Shown here one piece after another: positions 56,904-64,000 of a stretch of DNA of 64,000 bases. The stretch lies in NCBI GenBank assembly GCA_026214975.1, contig CM047810.1, forward strand, positions 34,758,498 through 34,822,497, in the 5' to 3' direction. The translations under genes were made by a program, and so were the position numbers. The notes below the pieces were generated by a model that saw only the letters and a program-made list of their open reading frames with translations, had not been told where the DNA came from and made no database searches. Position 1 is the first letter of the stretch; each line of letters starts with the position of its first letter. The DNA is from Gentiana macrophylla (Eukaryota > Streptophyta > Magnoliopsida > Gentianales > Gentianaceae).

Positions 56904-57010
56904 GGGGATTGTAGTACAATTGGTGAGAGCACGGGGATTGTAGTACGATTGGTGAGAGCACCGCGTCAGATGAGGTGAAAGCTATCGGTTTGAGCCTATC
57001 CGGATTTTTG
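56904..57010 (+). pseudogene. Plastid trnD-GUC-like relic with a duplicated 5' half
   Basis: GGGATTGTAGTACAATTGGT resembles the 5' end of plastid tRNA-Asp(GUC). The 29-nt segment GGGGATTGTAGTAC...GAGAGCAC occurs twice in tandem (56904-56932, 56933-56961). A GTCAGATG anticodon-arm-like stretch and a T-arm-like GGTTTGAGCC follow. It does not fold to a complete tRNA, so it is a relic or the head of a tRNA-derived SINE. Confidence 0.5.
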
Positions 57011-57015
57011 AGACA

Positions 57016-57036
57016 GTGCACCGGGATTAATTGTAG
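57016..57036 (+). pseudogene. 5' part of a second trnD-like relic
   Basis: GGGATTAATTGTAGTTTA is a trnD 5'-end-like sequence. Its continuation is found after the foldback element, at 57529. Confidence 0.4.
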
Positions 57037-57528
57037 TTTAGACTATGTTTGGTTTGAATGAAATAAAAAGAAAAGAATAGAGAAGATCGTGACCGAAGAG
57101 AAATGAGGGGTAACGAGTGATTTCAATATCCATTTATACTGTTTGGATTGAATAGAGGAAAGAAAAGCAAATATCAAAGCCTCTTTAATTTTTAATTAAT
57201 TATATCAGATATCATTCTATTGGTTTGAATTTCCGTTTGGTTTGAAGAAACAAAAGGAAAATAAAAAGAAATGAGATGGAGTGATTTATATACAGTGTTT
57301 GATATTACGTGTTGTCAAAGAAAAGAAAGAGAAAATGTTGAAACCAATAGAAATAATATAATGTAATTAATTAAAAAAATAAATGGACTTTGATATTTCA
57401 TTTCATTTCCTCTGTTCAATCTAAACACTACAAAGAGATTTTGAAATCACTCATTCCCTCTCCTTTCTCTTCGATCACAGTATTCTCTTTTCTTTTTCCT
57501 TTGTTTCCTTTAAACCACACAGAACCTA
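57037..57528. mobile_element. Foldback MITE (Tourist/Harbinger-like) splitting a trnD-like relic
   Basis: Almost the whole element is an imperfect inverted repeat. The left arm (57037-57240) has ATGTTTGGTTTGAATGAAAT, GAGTGATTTCAATATCCATT and TTTAATTAATTA. The right arm (57310-57528), inverted, has TGTGTGGTTTAAAGGAAACA, GAGTGATTTCAAAATCTCTT and TTTAATTAATTA. The ends resemble Tourist-type MITEs. Confidence 0.75.
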
Positions 57529-57605
57529 ATTGTTCAGAGCACCGCCCTGTCAAGGTAGAAGCTGCGGTGTCAAAGCAGAAGCCACTGGTTCGAGCATGTC
57601 CACCC
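57529..57605 (+). pseudogene. 3' part of the trnD-like relic
   Basis: TTCAGAGCACCGCCCTGTCA plus AGGTAGAAGCTGCGG matches plastid tRNA-Asp(GUC) from the D-arm through the GTC anticodon. A duplicated piece of about 20 nt follows, then GGTTCGAGC of the T-arm. Confidence 0.65.
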
Positions 57606-58198
57606 CGACGAAAGCCGAGAATAAATTAGAAAGACGACGAGTAATATATACGTAGTGGCACAACAAAATAGGCATATATAAATTTACAACTATTGATTGA
57701 TTATAAAGAGAGACATTTATTTTCTAATCGATGTAAGAATTTGTTATCACGTTTTATTGTGATCAACGTTTATAAAGAGTAAAAAATCCATTTAATTATT
57801 ATTCGATTGAAAATTTGACAAAATCTATTTCTTCCATAAATACCTCCAATATTCTCATGCATCTCATTTGGACTTGGAGTTGGGATTAAACTAGGAAAGA
57901 CGACAAAAAAAAAAAAAAAAATTAAAAGCCATATACTAAAAATCAGTAAATTTGCATGAAAAACTCGAGAATATAGGCCAATGGAAGTAGACGCTTGTCC
58001 AAGAGGTGCAATCATCTCTTAACAGATGTTATTTTCTCCCTAAACCCTCTGCTTCTCTTCCTTTCACTTTCCCGAAAAAACAAGAAAAGTAATCTTTAAA
58101 AACCATTCTATGTCGACGACCGTTACGTTTCTAGTAATCTCTACAAATTAAAATCACGAGAAAAATACATAGAGGTGGTTGTGGGGTGGAAGAAAAAG
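57606..58198. other. Non-coding, promoter side of the exostosin gene
   Basis: No coding signal. A CT-rich stretch at about 58030-58075 lies about 130 nt before the start codon and may belong to the 5' UTR. Confidence 0.45.
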
Positions 58199-60420
58199 AT
58201 GAAGATTTCGTCTGTAAGTGTTTTATGGTTTATGGTATCCTTTGTTTTAGTGGTTTTAGCAAAGTGGAGTCATCAGCCATGGCTTTGGCCGTCTTATGTA
58301 ATCACGAGTACACGTGTTTCTGGCGGCGGCGGCGCCGGAGCTGATGAAGAGTCAACATCAACACAGTCGCCGCCCGTGGAGAGTTATGATGGTAATGAAC
58401 CGGGAGTTTTTGGCGGCGGCGGTGGAGGCGGCGCCGGAGTTAGTGAAGAGGAGACGGCTGGTTTGGTTTTTGGTGAATTGAACCGATCGGTTAATTCGCC
58501 GCCAACGCACGGCTTTCCAGAGAAAAAATTTGGAAAACCGGTAAGGAAACTGTTTGATTACGGAATATGATCTTTTAATTTTGGAAATATTTTTATTGAC
58601 ATTATTTGTTACTATATTAAGCGCATTTATTTATTTTGGTTATTATTATTATATTCAGTTTGTTATTTTATGACCCTTTAATTTTCGTATTTTAAGCATT
58701 TATTTATAGCCTCATAAAATATCTATTAATGTTATTATAGAAATAAATATTCAATTAATACAGAGAGATTTTATTCAACAGAAATGATACACCTAGAAGT
58801 AATAATGTATCTCAAAAAAATATTCAAAGCCCTAAATTATTGTAAAACCCATTGATGAGATGTTTTAATTAGTGATCCTTTGCTTGTTTAATTAGCTTAA
58901 TGAACCCAAGCTTGAAGCTTGTATGGTAAACGAACGAACACAAGCTTAATTACTGGCGAACGTTCGATTTGTTAACGACCCCTTTCGAATTTTTCGGAAA
59001 ATAACTGGAATGATCTTTTATTATAGGCGATACAACACGGAGAATCAATGAATTCTACATCAAGCAACACGATAATTAGGAGAAGATATAGCAAGTTAGA
59101 AACGATAGAAGCTAAAATGCAGCAAGCCCGAGCCGTGATTAGCGATGCGAAATCCGGAAACGAATCGCTCGACCCTGATTATGTTCCTAGTGGCCCAATG
59201 TACTGGAATGCAAAGTCCTTCCACAGGTATATATCTTGATCTTGATCTTGATTGACAACTTATTTCGTGAACACGGTGGAACCCGACCCGTCAATTTCGT
59301 TGTTTTGAAGCAGGAGCTATCTGGAAATGGAAAAGCAATTCAAGGTATTTGTTTATGAAGAAGGGGAACCACCTATCTTTCATAATGGTCCTTGTGGAAG
59401 CATATATGCCATGGAAGGAAACTTCATTAATCAAATGGAGAATACTCGGTTTCGGACTCGAGACCCTGATCAGGCACATGTTTTCTTCCTCCCGATTAGT
59501 GTCGTATCGATCGTACACTTTATTTTCGAAAGGATTAGTGGCGATCAATGGCATCCAATGAAACAAACAGTTAAGGACTACCTCGACCTCGTTTCCGGAA
59601 GATACTCGTACTGGAATCGAAGCCTCGGAGCCGACCATTTCATGCTTTCTTGCCATGATTGGGTATGTATAAATATAACTTATTCCATTGTTTTGTTATT
59701 CACAAACATAATGGAGATTTGAATGATTTGAATATCTATTTTACAGGGGCCAGAACTTTCAAAATCTGTTCCCGAGCTATACGGGAACTCGATTCGTGCA
59801 TTGTGCAACGCGAATACAACAGAAGGATTCGATCCCGCAAGAGATGTATCAATACCAGAGATCAATCTTCCAAGAGGCACAACAAAAGGTCTCATCGGAG
59901 GGCCGTCTCCGTCAAAACGTCCGGTTCTGGTCTTTTTTGCAGGTGGACTTCATGGACCAATTAGGCCAATACTTCTACAACATTGGGAAAACAAAGATGA
60001 AGATGTTCAAATTCATAAGTATCTACCTAAAGGTGTTTCATATTATGGGATGATAAAGAAAAGTAGATACTGTATCTGTCCAAGTGGATACGAAGTCGCG
60101 AGTCCACGAATGGTGGAGGCAATTTACATGGGCTGTGTTCGGTACTAATCAAGGACGGATATGCACCGCCTTTTAACGATGTTTTGAACTGGGAATCATT
60201 TGCTGTTATAATTCCAGTTAGAGATATTCCTAATCTTAAGAAAATCCTTTCCGCGATTTCGTCGAGACGGTACATAAGATTGCAGAAAAGAGGAAAACAA
60301 ATTAGGCGACATTTTGAGGTTAATTTTCCGCCCAAGAGATATGATGTATTTCATATGATATTGCATTCTGTTTGGCTTCGAAGACTAAACCTCAGAATTC
60401 ATGGCATTGAGGAACTATGA
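58199..60420 (+). CDS. Exostosin-family (GT47) glycosyltransferase, At5g03795-like, 4 exons
   Basis: Golgi type II membrane enzyme of family GT47, likely acting in cell-wall glycan synthesis; substrate unknown. Exons: 58199-58540, 59027-59226, 59314-59662 and 59747-60420, together 1565 nt, one base short of 522 codons. The first ATG is at 58199; a GTG at 58175 in the same frame is not needed. Residues 5-22 (VSVLWFMVSFVLVVLAKW) form a signal anchor. A Gly/Ser-rich stem follows, then YSKLETIEAKMQQAR and the GT47 domain: FKVFVYEEGEPPIFHNGPCG, IGADHF-type LGADHFMLSCHDWGPE, then PSPSKRPVLVFFAGGLHGPI and SRYCICPSGYEVASPRMVEA. The only lesion is a missing C near 60139 (CCGG read as CGG) in MGCVPVL. 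I therefore consider the gene intact apart from a likely sequence error. Confidence 0.93.
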
Positions 60421-61531
60421 CCAACACCTTTTACTTTATTTTTTTACTTTTCTCATGGCCTGCTTGGTAGGATGTAAAAGATGTGTTTTCCATTTTTTTT
60501 GGGGAAGTCTGAAAATAGCAGATATCACCATAGTTAGTGGATATAATACGTTAACTTTGTATTGTTAGTTGCATAAAAAAATTCTTTTTTTTTTTTTTTT
60601 TTTTACATCAAATTGGTGAGGCTTGTTTTCGATCAGAGTAAAGATCTAAGACAACGGTTATTCCACAACGATAATTTCCACTGTTGATCATAATGTCATT
60701 TCGTTGTGGATAATTGTTGTCTTGATGTCATTCTTTCTTTCGGTCATTTGCTTAAATGGAATAGGGTTAGGGCGATTTTGAAATATTTTGAATAACAAAT
60801 GACAAGTTTTATATTTTTTATAGTTTGAAGAAAAAAAAAAAAAAAAAAAAAAAAAAAAACGTGAGATCCGGGACTTGTTTTTTCCTGGGAACGTTTTTTT
60901 TAAAAAATAATTTCTCTTTCTTTCTCGGTTTTTAAACTATCATATTTTTTGATCTAGGATCTAAACGAGATACAAATTTTATTGATTTTTTTTTATGCTT
61001 TTCGTTTTGAGACTTGGTTCGATATAATTAGTGAATTTCGACAACGGATTTTCTGAAATCACGTCGGAATATATGTTGAATGTGGTATCAAAATAAATAA
61101 CATAAAAAAATTTGGTGAAAGATTTTTTAAATTTAGAGTTCTAGATTGAGATGAGTGTTTAAAAAATATGGATAACGGAGAGAAAGTGTATTTTTTTTTT
61201 ATAGGGAAAATTGTAGAAAAGGACAGTTTAGATTCACTATTTAGTAATCAGGACATACTCATAATTTTTTTACCATTAAGGACAAATCAAAAGATTAGTA
61301 GACAATACTACCCTTCCTCTTCTCCGTGTTATCATTTTCACGTTTCTGCTCTTCCTCGTTAAATTACTCCCGTAACTCCTCACACACCATTCAGTTTCTT
61401 CTTCGCCACAACCATTTCCTCCCTCTAGCCGAAAATCACTTGTCAATACTCGTAGATTAGTAGTTCTAGTTTGGCCATGTAAAATACCTTCGATGTCCTT
61501 CTTCTTTCTATGCTTTCTATTATCATCTCAC
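60421..61531. other. 3' flank of the exostosin gene; AT-rich
   Basis: Includes the likely 3' UTR. Poly(T) at about 60585-60605, poly(A) of about 30 nt at 60831-60860. No other gene seen. Confidence 0.5.
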
Positions 61532-61784
61532 CAGGGGCATTGCAGGAATTTTGATGAGGGTCGGAAATTTATCAATTTTTTAAATATCACACATATATTT
61601 GTATATTTACCTCTCATACGTATAATTATAGAAAGAATGAGATAAAAAATAGAAATCAATGATAAAAATAAAGTCGATTACACATGATATGCGTTTATTA
61701 AAAAAATCTCCACTGTTGTTAAAAAAAAAAAATTATTTTAGGGGGTCGGCCGCACCCACAAGCTTGTGGGTGGAGCCGCCCCTG
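61532..61784. mobile_element. hAT-like MITE, 253 bp
   Basis: The ends are CAGGGGCATTGCAGG and, inverted, CAGGGGCGGCTCCACCC. ATCTCAC precedes and ATCTCAG follows, a probable degraded target duplication. ACCCACAAGCTTGTGGGT near the right end is a perfect 18-nt palindrome. Confidence 0.7.
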
Positions 61785-63360
61785 ATCTCAGCCTTTTGAT
61801 TTGGCAGCCATCCGGGCGTTCAGATTCTTGAAGGTAATCTTCGGGAAACAAGGATTATTTTAAGGACAAGTTCTTGAGTAGATCGAATGAGCAACGCAAA
61901 TCAAAGGGAAACTGAAACTTTTGTAGGTGGCAATTTTACAGAACAAGGAGAAATTGAAGAAATGGTTTTAAGATTTTTTTTTTGGGTGGGTCTTGGAAGA
62001 AGAACTAGATCAAGAAGAAATCAAGATGGACAAAAAAATTGATGGGTCATGTGGTAGATTTTGAAGAAAATCAGCAACAATAATTTAATGTGTCCCCATT
62101 ATGTGTCCGATTATCCAATTCGATTGTGTGGCTATTTTTTTTTGTCAAAATTGCATGGTAATTTGTTTGTATCGTTTATCCTTGGATGAATTCTTTGTTA
62201 ATTTTAGTTGGGTAAAATTTCTGTTATTCTGTATATTTTGGTGAAACTTGTAGATTTGCAGTCATTCCTGTTATCACCCGTGTATAATTAAAATAATCAA
62301 ACCGAATTGATCAACAATTTTATTAATTTTGACGACGAAGCAGATACAACAAAATAGGAAAAGAAAATACAATAACAATGATAAAAGGATATGCCATTTA
62401 TCCGATGCGTTAAGCGAACTCTTTCCTTAAAACAAATTTGCTCCAGATGCACTCGCTTTGCAAAAGAATTGTCTCCTGTGAATTCTCAAATTACCTTCGA
62501 ATAAGCAGATCGCAAACTCGAACAACGACGAACTCTACAAATGCTTGTAAACTCTTCACTTGATGCAAGAACAAGTATGTATGTATGCAATTGTGGTGTT
62601 GCATTTACGTATGTGTGTTTTTCTTCCCATTCATGTAGCTCGTTTATATAGCAGAGGACATGGAAAAAGCGATGGAAATGAACGTACCTCACCGACTCGA
62701 CTATGAACCTTCAAATCGAGCTGCATTCGTAATACGCAGGACACGCGGGCATGCACAAGCCCGCGGTAAATCGGATTGGATTTGCACCCCTACGCCCGCG
62801 TGGAGAACGGCGTATAATGTTGGTTTTTATTCCAACTACACTAAAACAATATCATATAAATATTGCTTTTTTACTTCTTCCAACCAATGTGGGAGAAAAG
62901 TTTCTTCTCATTTTTCCCTTTCATAACACACACTTAAGCAATAATATTTCAATACGATATATCATCAATTTTCCAACAAACCGACTTTTTAAGCGTTAAT
63001 TTCTCATTCACTCGTTATCCGAATTGAATGATTCCACATCCTGAATTCATCTACGACTCACGTAGTTTTCAGAATTAATAAAACATTACATATATTCTAT
63101 ACAAGAATATATCCGAAATACGCTTACAAAGTCACTAAATAAAATGATTATAAAATCATTTTTAATTCATTTTTAATTCAATTCCACATTTTCTCTAACA
63201 ATTCCTACTTGTTTCATCTCTATGGATTTCTTGCTTTTCTTTTAAGCTCGGACCATTTACTGTATTTTACGTTGTTTGCACCCTTGTGAGTGATTCTCAT
63301 TGATTTTTCTCAGGATTCAATGTTGTGATTGTATTGTGTAGCATTGACAGAGTCTAGTTA
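61785..63360. other. Non-coding
   Basis: Short frames at 62486-62999 lack family features and overlap on both strands. AT-rich apart from 62700-62820. No gene assigned. Confidence 0.4.
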
Positions 63361-64000
63361 TTGACACTACTATTAAAGTGGCAAGTAGTAATGTCACTAA
63401 TGCTATCGTTGTGTCTTTGTTTAGTGGTCGTTTATCGTAGGACTTCCAGTAAGAAGCCCGCCACGTCGCGTGATCTGGGACCACACAGTTTCGAGGTGGA
63501 ATACACGAGTGCCCGTGTGTGGAAATTGTGTGGTCAGATCTTCGCCACGTAGACGATTCTCAGTAAGAGGAGTTCCTGGTGATAGAATTTTCCCTTTGTT
63601 TATTGTAAATTCTAAGTGTCCTTTCTACATTCGTTTCATTTCAAAATATAGAATTTTGAAAGATTCGTTTCGTTACGTTTAAGTGACAATCGCTAAGTGT
63701 TAATTTTAAGATGGTTACCGCCAACGTCGTTGGTTAGTATCATTGTTTATTGTCATTATAAAGTGTCATTTCGTTGAATTAGTCTCATAAGTAATGGTAA
63801 CATATTGTTCGATAATGGTTATATCACTACTATCACATTGTCAATAACCAGTGTCAATTAGAAGTGTCATTATCTTTCGAAATTGAATGACACTACCTTT
63901 CAGCAATTAGTGTGATAATTAGTTGTGAAAATCGTCTGAAACCGGCTATTGTCACGTATTTTACAATGTCAATTAGAAGCGACACATTGTGTAGCACTGC
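63361..64000. mobile_element. Possible CACTA-type subterminal repeat region, cut by the window edge
   Basis: The motif (A/G)TGTCA(A/T)T and its complement recur at least ten times in both orientations, for example GTGTCAATTAGAAGTGTCAT near 63852 and ATGTCAATTAGAAGCGACAC near 63964. CACTACTATTAAAGTGG stands near 63366. Dense direct and inverted copies of a short motif next to a CACTA start are typical of subterminal regions of CACTA elements, but the other end is outside the window. Confidence 0.35.

Noticed and set aside
58175..58198. GTG at 58175 as an alternative start of the exostosin gene
   Set aside because: An ATG lies eight codons downstream right before the signal anchor, and GTG starts are rare in plants.
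59291..59656. Minus-strand 121-codon frame
   Set aside because: Antisense shadow of exostosin exon 3.
1..64000. Intact tRNA, miRNA or snoRNA genes
   Set aside because: Only trnD-like relics were seen. Hairpins found are long MITE arms without a miRNA-like short precursor, so none is called.

Overview
The window is nuclear DNA from a flowering plant, most likely a eudicot; I cannot narrow it further. Evidence: intron-rich genes with GT-AG splice sites, a plant-specific DYW-class PPR gene, a plastid-type threonine deaminase, a plant GH35 beta-galactosidase with a SUEL lectin tail, plant LINE, copia, Mutator and hAT elements, and a decayed piece of plastid 16S rDNA. The sequence is AT-rich and most of it is transposon-derived.

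Layout. 0-0.4 kb: a 5'-truncated retroposon with a poly(A) tail and a 13-bp target duplication. 0.6-4.5 kb (+): threonine deaminase, 8 exons, frame broken by many 1-2 nt indels. 4.5-23.8 kb: repeat-dominated accessory DNA holding a broken Mutator transposase (7.1-9.0 kb), many short tandem duplications, a ~40-bp minisatellite of about 18 units (11.44-12.21 kb), a plastid rDNA insertion (12.8-13.15 kb), an RNase H fragment (14.6-15.0 kb) and a DUF1985-type transposon gene (22.3-23.3 kb) with a four-fold repeated exon/intron module (19.25-20.06 kb) farther along the same strand. 23.85-29.3 kb (-): a near full-length L1-type LINE whose two ORFs overlap by ATGA.

30.5-38.9 kb is the main genic island: a foldback MITE, a DYW-class PPR gene (+) and, convergent with it, a 15-exon beta-galactosidase (-). 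39.1-53 kb is a nest: a gypsy-type LTR abuts a copia gag fragment (copia-3), which is split by copia-1, whose 5' LTR is in turn split by copia-2; target duplications mark both insertions, and a hAT-like MITE sits inside copia-1. 53-58 kb holds MITEs and two plastid trnD-like relics separated by a foldback element. 58.2-60.4 kb (+): a 4-exon exostosin-type glycosyltransferase. 60.4-64 kb is AT-rich with a hAT-like MITE and possibly a CACTA subterminal region at the right edge.

The four host genes are not a pathway. Threonine deaminase makes isoleucine precursor in plastids, the PPR protein would act on organelle RNA, the beta-galactosidase works in the cell wall and the exostosin-type enzyme in the Golgi. 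The PPR and exostosin genes resemble Arabidopsis At5g03800 and At5g03795, which suggests an ancestral pair pushed apart by the beta-galactosidase gene and transposons. A cross-cutting observation is that lesions in the host genes are nearly all 1-2 nt losses in homopolymers or at CHG sites (CCG or CAG read as CG). That looks more like a long-read consensus artefact than gene death, so the broken frames should not be taken at face value.
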